DNA from: Schizochytrium sp. TIO01
Lineage: Eukaryota; Sar; Bigyra; Thraustochytrida; Thraustochytriidae
Direction of reading: 5' to 3'
DNA: 64,000 nt
Assembly (NCBI GenBank): GCA_004764695.1
Contig: SMSO01000031.1
Coordinates: 5,255,048-5,319,047 of the forward strand
Part shown: one piece after another, positions 1 through 12,382 of the stretch
Layout of the letters: each line of letters opens with the position of its first letter
How positions within the stretch are numbered: position 1 is the first letter of the stretch
Made by a program: the position numbers and the translations under genes
Notes under the pieces: model-generated
Database searches by the model: none
Told to the model about the DNA's origin: nothing
Seen by the model: the letters and a program-made list of their open reading frames with translations, nothing else

Positions 1-177
1 TAATAATAAGGGAAAGTAAGAAAGAAAGAAAGGGAAAATGTTTTACAGTAATTATATATTATTTAATATAGTTGCTGTAATACTGTAAAGAGGGAGAATC
101 GATAAGATGATTCATTGACTAATTGGTTGGTTTGATATAGCGAGCCCATTAAAAAAAAAATGCGCAAAAAATATACA

Positions 178-221
178 GTCAATCAATCAATCAATCAATC
201 AATCAGTCAATCAGTCAGTCT
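178..221. repeat. (TCAA)n microsatellite
   Basis: About eleven tandem tetranucleotides, TCAA grading into TCAG at the right end. The right-end variants suggest point mutation within an older array. Confidence 0.9.
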
Positions 222-3200
222 GTTCAAACAGAAGACATATCTATCTCTATGGCGTGCCGACGGGGGAAGACCGTGCTTGACCGCTTCTCTGGAAGCCATC
301 TGACAAGAGAAAATTGTGCTCGCTGTTGCCCATGAGAGGAAGGTCAATTAAAATAAGTAGACCAGTTTGCAGCCCGTCCTCTAGCTAGCAAGAACGGTAT
401 ACTACAAACAGTTTAACTTTGTAAAAGAAAAGAGAAGAAAAGACTTTCTTCTTAAGTAAGATCTACAAGTCTGTTCACTTAGTACATATATATGTTGAAA
501 GGGAGGATTGAGAATTAAGGTCAGTGCGAAGTTCATCGAAGATAATGCAGCCAGCCAAGTCCTCTCAGTTGATAGGCGATGTGAACTCTGCTGCTGTGTC
601 TATGCTCGGAAGGATGGCGTGGCGATGGTGGTGAGTTCTCCCGAGCGAGTGAGTGCTGTCCTGACCCGAGCCTTCCACCTGCCAGAGGCATCGGCGTTGC
701 CCTCAGTTAATAGAAAGAAAAAATTGGCTTGACACTCACACACTGTGGATATCTATACGTCTGAGTCAGACGACTGTGGTATTATAAGGACTTGACTGCG
801 GGAATAAATAATTTCCATAGTTCGTTCAGTTTAGATTCTTTGAGATATAGAGTTATGCATTGTATCTACTACCAACTACTAAAAGTTCGACACGGATACG
901 TTGTAGTAGTGTTCCCTTTTATTCTTAAAAAAATAAAAATACGATTGTTATCTTTCAGTCTGCTGCTCAAAGCTAGTTTTTAGCCAGCTAGCTAGGCATT
1001 TTGCAGTGTACCAGAAACGTGACGAGTTGTCGGACTACTACTAGCTAGGTATTCTGCCGTATTCCTTTCGCCTCCAATGCTCGATATGATGATCAGCCTT
1101 GAGTGGCCGGAGATTTCCTACTTTGGCTGGCTGTCTCTCTAGCGGAAACTAAAAAGTAAACTTATTTTTAAAAGAAGAGTCAAAGCTTTTGTGCATCTGA
1201 TTCGCCAAAGCATGAGAGGGCGACCCTGTAGTTGCTGGCCCGATTTGCCAAGAGCACTTTGTACCCGTAAAATAAATTTTTGTTGTAGTTTAGTGAAGTC
1301 TTGTAGCAGAGATCTTTTGTGCTAGTTTGTAATGCACGTAGTACATAAAGGCGCCGTCTCGTAGTACAGAGTTATACAAGTACCTCGTAGCTCGGCTTGC
1401 CTTTGTGCAAGAGTGAAAGTCAAAGTTTTTTAAAGTTTTTTTTGTCCCAATTAGGTCTCGTCGAACGAGATACAGAAGAGAGGGAGGGAGGGAGACAAGT
1501 TGAAGAAAAGCGGTTGGTTTGGCTCCGAAAGTCTAAAACTCGAGTCGAAAGAGCTTTGAAAACTTTCTTGGATTTCTCATTTTCTAGAGCGACGAGAAAG
1601 TCTTACGAACGCTGGATTGGATATATTAATCGCCAAAGAACTTGGTTAGAAAAGTTGCTTTTATTTACCAGACATATATTCGTTTATTTAGTGTGATGTG
1701 GTTAGTAGTACGTACTGGGTTGATCATGATTATATGCGAATGGATGCACTACTTCAAATTTTTAAGGGGGTGGATAGAGGAGGAGGGAGGGGGGGCTCGA
1801 AGTCAAAATTTTCTGGCTGCGAAAGGTTCAGAACAGTGAGAACTTGGAGCACACTTAGAGGACAAAAATCAATCTTATTCGTAAGATGAATAAGAGATTG
1901 TGCAACTCTCATTATTCTTGACATGGAGCTGGAGTCCTTTCGGTAGGCTGAATGAGGAATAAGCCAGACCCGGCAAACTTAAAAACCGTACCTAGCAGTT
2001 CCAACACTCTATTTCCAAGTGCAAACTCGATCAGTTCTCTGAGAAATTATTAGATCATATCAAACAAGCAAGTAAGCAAGCCATGCCTGGATTGAGTTCG
2101 AAAATGTTTCCTTACAGGGGTGCAATAAATTCTTGACTAGCTGTTGGGTAGTAGTACAGCTTCGCTGAGTTTGCACTCAAAAAGGCCTCTGATTTCGTGA
2201 CGCCGGGGATTCCCAAAATCCTCATCCATTTCCACTTGTAAGCAGCTGCTACCTGTAAGATCTGGGGGCCCTTGTACGGCGAGCGTCGATTTCGCTGACG
2301 AAGCGAGCGAAGCATTCCTGAACCAAGAGGATCTCTCTTTTCAAAAAACGTTTACGCTGGCCAGGTGCTTGCGGATCTGGACAAAGTTGCTCGAGCCCGT
2401 ACGCTGTAATTCTGCTTCTTGGTCTTGGTCTTGTTCTTGTTCTTCCCTGCTTCGGGCGGCGAGGAGCGAATTCCATCGCGTTCGACGTTGCACACAAACC
2501 TAGCTGTGTGCAATTGCACGCACTGCGTGTCCAAATAAACGCCTGACTTCGTTTGCGCCTGTAAAAAACAAATCGGGTCTTCACATCGCTGCGGCCCACC
2601 AGCCTCCCTCGTGGGTCGCGCAAGATACTGACTGACTTATACATACATACTTAATTACTTTCTTTCTTACTTACTTACTTTCCCACCTACTCAACTCTGT
2701 ACCCAGATGTGCCAAAGACTTCACTCACGCATTCGTCTCCTGGAATTGATTGAGATGGCTGGCCGTAGCCTCGTTTTCTCAGACATTCGAAGGCCACTGC
2801 GGCGGTCGCTTTGAATCGAAGCAGATCCGATGGAGTGAAATGAAATGAAATGAAATTAATTAAAACCGAATCGAATCGAATTGAATTGAATTGAATTGAA
2901 AGTAGGTAAGCAAGTCATTGCGTTGTTGGGCTCTCTCCGTGCTCCGGCGTCTGCCTCGTCTCTTCAGTCCAGACGCAGCGGCGATCGGTCAATTCGAAGA
3001 GCTTTGAGCCACGAGCGTTCGAGCGGCGGTGTCGCAGGATCTCCCACGCACGAAGGAGTGAGGGCTGTGTAGAGTTTATTCTTCTGCCGTTCCTGCGGTT
3101 CGTAGCTAAATGGTCGAATGATTGATCGATCGATTGATTGATTGATTGAATCAATGATTGAACGATTGAATAACTCTTGCATATGTGCATACGTAGGTAC

Positions 3201-3784
3201 TGCCTGCAGCTAGCTAGCAGCGTGTAGCACCCGGCGCGACTCGGGGCGGAGGGAAGAAACACGGTGGCGTGGAAGCTGTCTCGAACATGCAGGCACGCCA
3301 CGCCGGCATAAAAGAGCTTCGGCAGAGAGCGCTGTCGTCGCGTACAAGAAGCTATAAAGACCAAACTCCCCGACAGCCCTCGCATTCCTGGTAGCAGCGT
3401 GGGCCTTGGCGTGGGTAGTGGCCGATAGGCGATTCTCTAGGCCCGCGAGGAGGAGGTCGAGGGTGGCGGCGGTTTTCGTGGTCCCCCTCAGAGCCGACGG
3501 CGTTTTCTAATCTTTCCCCTCTTTGGATACATGAGGCGGCGGCGCCACTGCGGGGAAGAAAGTGGCTTTGGAGACGGAGAGCTGCGGTTTGTTCCGCGCT
3601 GCCTATTGCCACAGTCCTGCTTCGCGAGACATCCGTCGCTCAATCCGCCCATCGACCTGTCTGTACATCCATTCGCTCCTCCAAGGTTTCCTCAGCAGCA
3701 ATCAATCCATCGACGAGTCGCTTGCTTACACATTTATCCCATTGCTCTTTTCTTCATTCGCTCACGCGCTCGCTCAGGCAGATT

Positions 3785-4044
3785 GGTAGTGAGTGGGTTA
3801 GTTAGTTGGTTAATTAGTTAGATAGTTTTTTAATGAGTCGTCAGCTAGTTAGATAATTAGTTGGTTAGTCAGTCGCTCGTCAGTCAGTGAGTCAGTCAGT
3901 TAGTGGGTTTAGAGAGGTAGTTAGTTACTTGGTTACGTAAAATCAGGCTCTCAGTCAGTCACTCTGTCAGTCAAAACAATTAATTTAGAATTTATTCATT
4001 TATTATTATAATTACTATAATATTTATTTATTTATTCATTTATG

Positions 4045-4121
<77 letters not shown>

Positions 4122-4160
4122 GGTTAGCCAGTTGGTTAGCCAGTTGGTCAGTTGGATAGA
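3785..4160. repeat. (GTTA)n array with degenerate shoulders
   Basis: A pure GTTA array of about 19 units occupies roughly 4045-4120. The sequence on both sides is an eroded version of the same unit (GTTA, GTTG, GTCA, ATTA mixtures). GTTA is the reverse complement of the TAAC unit that forms the 420-bp array at 54487-54906, so the same motif family was amplified on both flanks in opposite orientation. Confidence 0.9.
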
Positions 4161-5686
4161 AAGTTATTGATAAAAAGTAGGTTGGCCGGCTGGCTTGGGG
4201 TTCCCACTCCGCCTGCCTCCAGGAATTACCAAAATCGGGAGTAGTTGGAAAAGCGAGAAGTATTGAACTTGTTCCTCGAGGTAGGTACGTGATAATGAAA
4301 AGAGATGTCTAGCTGACTAATTCTTATATAAGAGTTATAGACAAACCAAACAATGTGCTACACAGCTTATCGAGGATGCCAGGCTGACCAATAAAATAAT
4401 AAAATAAAGGAATAGTAAAGTAATAGTAAAAAAAAATAAATAATAGAAAGACATAAATAATGAATGAGATAGTGAATTAGATAGTGAATTAGATAAATAA
4501 TTAGATAAAGTCGAAGTTTGGCTGATCAACGAAGGAGATTGGGCAGAAGAGATAATTAATTGATCGTTTGCGAGGATGATGGAACCGGCTGGCTTTTGTC
4601 TCGCCTGTCCCCCTCGTTTCGCAGTCGGCGACTTGGTTGGCAGTCAGTGGCTTTATCCGCAAGGTAAGTTGCTTTCTCTCCATGCGCGGGGGCTCTTCTG
4701 GTTTCCTGTCTTTGGAAGCCGCTTCTTGAGGCCCGAGAGACGCCAGCAAAGACAACTCATCCCTTCAAGAATCCGCGATTGCTTGTTTTTTCATTCGAGG
4801 CCATTCCATAAACTGATTTGATGAATGGTCACGATCGCCATGGGCATAATAATTACTAAACTTTTAACCAGTTCTATTATTTATTTATAAAAAATTAAAA
4901 AAATATAAATAATAATCAACAGCCAGAGATAGATATTTATGTCTCTTTTGTGTTGGCCGTGGAAAAATAATCAGCGCCCTTGCACAAACTCAGAGTTTCC
5001 ATTATTGACAAGCGGCGGCCTCCCTCAATCTGCCCCTCATCCTCTCCTTGTGCCTACCTTCCTCCAAGCGTAGCGACCCATGGCTAGCTGGTACGGGAAA
5101 CTTAGTTCTTTGCTGTCGCGGAATAATAATCCACAGCGTCAAGGCGACCTTTTCTGCGACTGCGAAGATAAATTCCTGCATTCGCAAGCAAGGGAGCAAA
5201 CATATTAGTTTCTATCTATAGTACGCAAAACTAAAAACTTGTTAAACAATATTTAAAAAAACTAAAAAAACTACTTAAACTAATGTTATGTCTTTATAAT
5301 TAAAAAAGAAAAAAGAAAGAAAAGGAAAAGTAGAAATATACATTTAAAATTTAAAATTAACAAACAGAAACTGAGATAGTTATAAATGGAGAAATGAAAG
5401 AGATGAGCAATCAATGGAAACCAACCCACCGCCATTCCTCAGCTTGCGGGGAGGTGGCCGTCCTCGTGACAGCTAAGAGGGCAGCTGCTAATAAGCCTCC
5501 TCTCCTCTGGTTCTGCGGCCATTTGCAAGGACAGCGAGGTTTCCTCCGTGGGTTTGCCGCGCGAAACAGAGATTCCTTGCTTGGCGGCACTATGCCGCCT
5601 CGCCTCGTTCATCAATATCGAAGTAGGGTTTCTTGTTTTCACTCTATCTTGATGATTCACTTTATGAATTTAATTCATTTGTTCAA

Positions 5687-5738
5687 TTGATTGATGGATT
5701 GATTGATTGATTGAGAACTTGAAGTGCATACGGGAATT

Positions 5739-5771
<33 letters not shown>
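5687..5771. repeat. Inverted microsatellite pair (TTGA)n / (TCAA)n
   Basis: A TTGA array (5687-5714) is followed after about 24 bases by a TCAA array (about 5739-5771). The two arms are reverse complements, so the locus could fold into a hairpin with a stem of roughly 28 bp. Only the repeat identity is seen; formation of the structure is inferred. Confidence 0.8.
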
Positions 5772-7025
5772 GTAAAGTCATCATTCTGTTATTTTCTACC
5801 ACTCGTTACTAATTTATAAATCAATACATAAATCAGGACATAGGTACCTCACCTACCTACTCTAAAAGAGTGCGAGGCATGGAAGTTGGTAGTAAATAGG
5901 TGAACGATTGAACTAACTAATTAGGATAATGAATCAAAGCAAATAAAACGACGTGGAGGTATAAAAGCAGGGTCTGAAAATTGAGTCTCGGGATAAAACT
6001 GAGAAAAACAAGACTGTCAACGCATTTTTGAGGTGCCTATGTGCTGACACACTCGTAAAGCGCGCAATTAATTCCCTTCCGCCTCTTTTGCTTGTGGCTG
6101 CTCATGCCTACAGTCCATTCATTATGCGGCCTGCAGCTGCGCAGAAATTCGAGTCCAGATCAAGCACGCAAGCAAGCAAGCAAGCGCAAGCAAGCAAACA
6201 GGCAAACAGGCAAACAGGCAGGTAGCTAACTATCAAGTTGATTCTTCATGGAAAGGTTTGCTTTGCTTCAACGGGATTATTTTGTTCAAAGGTTAGTCCG
6301 CAAATGTTTCTCGCGATCGTGCCATGAACGAGACTTAACGATGATGATGGAATCGACCACTCAGTAAACACTTTCTCTGTCTCAGTGCGTACTAGTGCTC
6401 TCGCAAAAGCAATTATTGACCTCCTTCTTTTTCTTCTTAAGATCGTTTCGAGGAAATGTATAAATGTTCAAAGGGCTCCGCTCAGAACGCCAGGGCCAGC
6501 CAATAAACTCAAGACGTCCGCAACCCAGTCCAATTTGGTGAGTTTGTGTCCTTTCGCTGTTGCTCTGTTTGGCCAACTTGAGGTTATATCTGCTGCCGCA
6601 TCTCATCCTGGTACATCGTGGTTTTCCCCAACAAATCACCGGTAAATAAGCAGGCAAGCGCCTTTGCCATAGCACCTTTTTCTGCTTAGCAGTGTGTGTG
6701 CTTAAGGCTTGCTTTCATTTTAAATTAATTGATTAATTAATTAACAATGAAGGCTAAAGAGACAGAGGCGAGCAACTAAGAAATGGTTGTTCTATCATGG
6801 ATGGGAAAATTGATTCGAGAAAGCGAGAATTGATCGGTTGATGCCGAGAAAGCTGCCGCTCGCATTCGCCGTTTCAAGTGAGTGGCCTCCGTCCCGCTGG
6901 ACTCTGAGGACGTAGGGAGCGACCGCACTGACATTCGGGCAACGTATCTCGCTTCCTCCGTAGTGGAACGAGAGTCTACACGTAGATGGACATGCGTCAT
7001 GAATGTCGTACATATATCTATATAC

Positions 7026-7054
7026 ATAAATAAATAAATAAATAAATAAATAAA
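7026..7054. repeat. (AAAT)n microsatellite
   Basis: About seven uninterrupted AAAT units in an AT-rich spacer. Confidence 0.9.
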
Positions 7055-7583
7055 CTAATTGATCAGTATAGCTATATATGTGAGTGTGTTATACGGATGT
7101 GCACCGCGCCAATGGACAGACGTAGTGACAACCTCAAAACTTTCAACTAAAGTTCTCACTTTTATTTTAATTTTTTAAAAATTAAATTAAATTAAAGGTC
7201 TTGGCGCAGGACCTAGCGTTCCCGGTAGGAGGGCCTAGTCGCCGGCTGGGTCAAACTTGGTGAAAAAGGACGACTCGCGCAAAGATGGTCACGAAATAAA
7301 GACGCAAATAAATTGACGGCTCAGGCCAAGAACAACAATGGCTTCACTTTGGAGCGGAGAAACCAAGGAACAACCAAGCAATCAAGGCAATAATTATGCA
7401 ATCAAAGGCTTGCTCGAGTGCCCGGGCTGATTGCTGTTTATTTCAGAATAAAGAGCGAAGAACGAGCAAAGATCTGCCCTGAAAAAGTTGACTCAAGCCG
7501 AGGAAACGATGATCACTATCTGTAGTTAGTAAATCACGCGTGGAGAGCCTTTTTCATGAGCACTTCAACGCGCTCGGGATTCA

Positions 7584-8012
7584 TTATTCGCTGCGTGAGC
7601 CAATCAACTTTGAGCATAATCCTGTATCGTTGACGCGATATCGTGAGCCCTGGTCTCTCTTGAGGAAGTTCTCGAGTGCCGACGCTTGTTTATCCGTCAA
7701 ATAAATCACTGCCCAAACTCGTCCCCTAAAGCGCGAGAGGAAATATAACACGCCAGTGTCGCTTTGGAGAGATGTAAGGTGTCCTTTATTCCTATTAGGA
7801 AGACGGTAGTGCATATTTTCAGGTTTCACTGTTTTTAATGTTATCTTTTGAATTGTCAAATTAAATAAAAGTTTTCTTTTTGCCGGAGAAGAAGTAATGT
7901 ATAGGAAACTGTTTGAATCATATCGAGAAGCTTTTACCCAAAACCAAAAGTGAGTGCTATGTTTCAGATAGAATCCTAACTTAGCATTGTTAACAATGGT
8001 AAAAACAAACAT
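7584..8012 (-). CDS. Weak hypothetical ORF, 142 aa
   Basis: An ATG-initiated frame of 142 codons. The C-terminal half (from about residue 70) has a mixed hydrophobic/charged composition that could be genuine protein. The N-terminal third is aromatic and AT-driven and looks less so. I recognise no domain, signal peptide or catalytic motif. It lies alone in the repeat-rich flank, far from the gene island. It may be chance, or an exon fragment of a spliced or decayed gene. Transcript data or a homologue in a related genome would be needed to keep it. Confidence 0.2.
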   Translation of the reverse strand: MFVFTIVNNAKLGFYLKHSTHFWFWVKASRYDSNSFLYITSSPAKRKLLFNLTIQKITLKTVKPENMHYRLPNRNKGHLTSLQSDTGVLYFLSRFRGRVWAVIYLTDKQASALENFLKRDQGSRYRVNDTGLCSKLIGSRSE

Positions 8013-11000
8013 AAAACCAAACCTATAAATATATCAAATAAATACACACTTGAAAAATGCATGCTTGAAAAAAGACAGTAAAACTTTTGTAATCTGAGAT
8101 TGTTTCAGAACTAGGCATTGTAGCACCTACTAGTGCGCAGCTACGGGAAGTCTGTCTGTCTTGACAGCCTCTGCCCGCTGTATCCAGAGAGAGTCACTGT
8201 TAGACGCCTTTTACTCTAGATCCTGGGACTAGGAGCGAAAACTACGCCATCATGAGGCCAGTGAATGAGTGTAGCGATAAGCGCCGCTCTTCGCACCCTG
8301 GCCACGAACGAAAGCCGATGAATGAGCTGAGATGAAGTTGGAATCGGTAATGAAACACCTTTCAAGTCAGAGGATTTGCACAAAATTATGCCTTGTTCTT
8401 ATGAGTTTGTTTCTTCTTCTTCTGATTTAGTAAGAGTAATAATGTATTACAATCAAACTATTCATTAGTTCTAGCAGTGCCACTACATGTATTCCTAAGG
8501 GTTTAGATAATTGAGCACTCTCATGAGTCAAGCCACTGTCGTCAACGTGCCCAGTCTGGCGCCTCCTCCGACAGCTCAATTGTGTCTCCTAGAAATACCA
8601 GAAAAAAGAGGCGCTTTTCCACGAAAAATGCCGTGCTGCGGAGAGGAGCAAAATCGAAATGGACTCCCACAGCCGCGTTTCGCCAGCAGCGGCTCGTGTC
8701 TGTGCCGTGCCTAAGGGAAATTGGAATCGAAGTGCCTCAATCTTCTGTGCTCCTAAGCGAGCACTTACTCGCAGATGCGTCGAGTTGACTGTAGAATAGT
8801 TGTAGAGCTAACCTGGAAATTGTTGTTTCTTCATATAGAGCGTACAGCCTCTCGTAGCTTCTTTAGACCAAGCTGCGCGTCAGACTCGAGCGCAAGCCCT
8901 TTTTAGGTCAGCAGTTGATTATTTTCATTTTCAATGAATTGAAAAGAGAATAGCATCGAACTCTATAATAATTACAAACAAATCAATGTAGTAGTTTTCT
9001 TTAAACGTTTAAAAAAGAAAAAGAAAAAGAAAAAGTTATTTGTTTTAATAATTACTTTTAACATTTTAAAATAGAAGACATTGTCAAAGAAAATCAAACT
9101 ATTGAAGACGGGAATGCTAACAAGCTAAACAGCAGAAAGAAAATAAAAACCAGGTGGAGCGGAAGATAGGAATATACCTAGATAATTTACACTGCGACCT
9201 GTTCCTTTAAGGCCTACGGGCATGGACAGGTTAATCTCTAGCAAGACCTTGGCATTGTTTTCGTGTGCGCGCCCAGAGAGCCGTCCGTCTCTATCTTCGG
9301 AGATAGTTAGTAGTAGACAAAATATTACTGCCTAGTAAACCGTTTTTAAGAGGTGAGGGGCGCTATTCTCGCTTTGTCTTTGAGATCCTAGGTGGAATAT
9401 CAGTGAGAGCAGTTTGCGCCAGTGCAGTTGAGAGGGTAATACTTTTCTTTGCCTCACATCACTTTGGTAATACAGAAATATTATCCTTCTGAGCCACGCC
9501 CCACAGTCATAAAGTAGTGCACCGCATCTTGCTACCAAAAGTGCTTCTCACGTTCTAGGAATCATTTCGCCTCCTCTTTCTCACTTTAAAAAAAAAAAAA
9601 ATTAAATTAAGATTTATAAAGTAAGGAATACATTTCATTGATTCAATATTGCGGCGTTGCTTTTCTTTTCTATTTTCTTTATTTTTAGTAAACACCATTT
9701 ATTTTTTAAAACTTGCATATTGATCAAGACAAAATGATAAGAAGAGGAGAGAAGATTGCTTGTCAATAAATCCATGATTTTCGATCCTTCGTCTGTCAGT
9801 CTCCCTCCCGTCTGTCCTGATTTGTCCGGCTATGGGTCTGTTTGGTTGGCCTGGCGCTCGAAAACGTAGGCTTCGAACGCGGCGCCGCCTCACGAGATCC
9901 CCAAGAGGTCCCGTCAAAGGAAAGGATAACATACTAATTATTATACATGGGCAGAAGAAAGAGAGAAGAGAGAGGTGAGAAGGTCGTTGCGCCACCTATT
10001 TCACGATTCTTCACTCACTTCTAAGGATCAATGAAAAAGGACTGATCCAACCAACTTATCTCAGATTGCATATTTTGCATATTGCATTGCATTGCGTTGC
10101 GTTGCGTTGAATCCAATCGAATGGAGTCAATCAAAGCTTGATGGTTCAAGGTCCAAGGCGGAAGACCGAAGAGAGCTCTGGAGCGTCGAACGAATCTGTG
10201 GCAGGAGGGATTCTGATGACGCAGGAATAGTAGATCAGAAGCTTTTGTTTGCTCGAGGGTTAATTTGTGACGAACTCGAAAGGCGGAAACGCCAACTTTC
10301 GATGGCTACTTAAAAGGAAGGCATAGATAGGTACATTTACCCATATCCAACTCCTTAGAAACGATACAAGAAAGAAGAAAGAGTGAAGAGAAGACAGTGG
10401 AAACTTGAATTCCGCTTTGCATGTGCCAACTGAAGGAGTGAGTGAATGAGTACATAGATCAACGAGTGAGAGATATCAAATCCCGCTTGGTCCATTGGCA
10501 GTCCGTTTCGAGAGCTCAGCCGCAATGGATGAATAAATACATGCATCCATTGCCAGTGCTCCCCAGCCTGCAGTGGCTACATCTCTGCCGTTGTCTTCTT
10601 CGCCATTGGCTTTCGAAAGGATCATTCGAGGCAAGTGCAGTTCAAGGTAATGTCATGGCCTAACGCAGAAAAGCAGAGAAGAATAAAACAAACAATGCGA
10701 TGATGGAAGGAGTTAAGATTTTACGATGCGCCTTTGAATAGGAGCGACGCCGCCGTCATGACTGGATTGAGTGCTATCTATCTATCAATCAGGATTTGAT
10801 TGATGGAGCACCTGAGAGGCGCTGTGCAAGGTCAAAAGAAAGGTACACCAGAACTGTCGGCAGCAGCAGCAGCAGCTTTCTTCGCGAGCGGAGCGAGAGG
10901 CCTGAGGAGAGATCTTTTCTCCATTCAGATTTCGATGGGTTCTTGGTTCTATAGCTTTTTATTATACTTCTCAATCAAATCAAAGTAAATCAGATCGAAC

Positions 11001-11403
11001 GAGTGACTACAGAAAATCAATGTTTTTAGTTACAGAAGAAGTAAGTAAAAGCATTGTGCTCGTTAGTGATCCTCAGCGAGGCAGAGCAGACCAGGCAGAG
11101 CAAGCAATTAGGATCTACGGATCGATGGATTGATCGATCTGCCCTTCATCCAGGCCGTCTAGAACTTGGCGCCGTGAGAGAGGGCCTTCTCCATCGCAGC
11201 TTGAACACGGGTTTGGAAAGCTCCTGGCGGCCGCAGGGGCGCTATAAGGCAAGCGGCGGGAGCGATTTTGAAGGAAGGGTCTGTATCTCGATTCCCCTGT
11301 CAGAGCAGAGTCCACTCTGCTGTTCCGCTAGCAGTAGGTAAGTAACTACTATGCTCTTTCAATCAAATAAGGCGCCCATAAGAAAATAATTGCACTAGGT
11401 ACT

Positions 11404-11480
11404 AAAAGAAAAGAAAAGAAAAGAAAAGAAAAGAAAAGAAAAGAAAAGAAAAGAAAAGAAAAGAAAAGAAAAGAAAAGAA
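11404..11480. repeat. (AAAAG)n pentanucleotide array
   Basis: About 15 tandem AAAAG units, ending in AAG trinucleotides at the right edge. It is a pure purine tract. The minus-strand phenylalanine/leucine-rich ORF across it (11349-11615) is a by-product of the repeat. Confidence 0.95.
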
Positions 11481-11514
11481 AGAAGAAGAAGTGAGCTGCA
11501 GCCAGTAGGAGGTG

Positions 11515-11802
11515 CTATGGGCTTTGTAGGAGTGGGGTTGTAAGAATGGAGAACCTGAAAACCTTGGAGTTGGGAGATGTTCTGCTGAGTGATTGTAGCA
11601 TAGGTTGCTTTTCAAGATGGCTGCGCTTTAGAGATCCTCGCAGCCAACTGAGCGTCTGAGCCGACGAGTGTTGCATACGATCTGTCTGAGAAGCGGGACT
11701 TAGCGCCTGATTCTTGATCATATTCTGGACATCTGCATGGTTTTCCAGGCGCGGCATGAGTTTCGCAGCGTCTGTTTGCTGTCCTTTTTTGACTTCTTTC
11801 AT
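11515..11802 (-). CDS. Weak hypothetical ORF, 95 aa
   Basis: An ATG-started frame of 95 codons. The first 70 residues are hydrophilic and helix-prone (many K, Q, S, with regularly spaced L and M), unlike the low-complexity translations around it. No family is recognised. Immediately upstream on the minus strand there is an AG (CTAGCAG) that could serve as a 3' splice site, so this might be a terminal exon rather than a complete gene. It sits next to the AAAAG array in a region with no other gene. Confidence 0.22.
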   Translation of the reverse strand: MKEVKKGQQTDAAKLMPRLENHADVQNMIKNQALSPASQTDRMQHSSAQTLSWLRGSLKRSHLEKQPMLQSLSRTSPNSKVFRFSILTTPLLQSP

Positions 11803-12344
11803 TCCTCCGCTGCTAGCCTTACACTTAGCGAATAGTATAGAACACAGGGAACCGGAGAAAGATTATAACCTGAAGAAATCTAGCAAACTTTGCTGCCTTT
11901 TCCTATATTGCAATGGCAATTTGCACAGAAACATAGACAAGCAAATAGTCGTTTCTAATCTCGTTTGCTTTCCTCCCTAATCCGCGGGCACAAGTCCAGC
12001 CTCGACCGCCCTTTATTATTGAGCACGTAAAAGCAAGCAATGGTCAGCTTCCCTGGCACGAACGAATCAATCATCAGCGATCGATCCTCAGATTTAGCAA
12101 TAACAAACAAACAGACATTCAAAGAAATCGATCGATTCATCCTCCTTTCGAGGGTCGCCCGTTCTTATTGCCGTTCTTTCTACTGTTCTCGTTCTTAGCT
12201 GTTTCGCCGCTCTTCTTCTTCAAGCTTTCTTCTCTCCTTCTCTACATCTTCTTTCGCCTTTCTCCCTCTTTCTTTTTTCGTTTCTCTCTCGCTGGTCCTT
12301 CCTTTTGCCTATAGTAGCTTGAGCTATACTACCACGGAGAGTAC

Positions 12345-12382
12345 TATATAAGGCACTCGAAAGGAGCGAGTTCTGTCAGGTA
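12345..12382 (+). promoter_or_regulatory. TATA-like element followed by splice-donor-like site
   Basis: CTATATAAGG at 12345-12354 is a good match to a TATA box. About 25 bases further on is CAG|GTACGAG (GT at 12380), a plausible 5' splice site. A long pyrimidine-rich stretch (about 12165-12310) lies upstream. The arrangement would suit a core promoter with a short non-coding first exon, but I cannot identify the downstream exon. Confidence 0.25.

Noticed and set aside
4045-4120. GTTA array as a possible telomere-like repeat
   Set aside because: The unit is four bases and lacks the G-run of TTAGGG or TTTAGGG; it sits inside other microsatellites.
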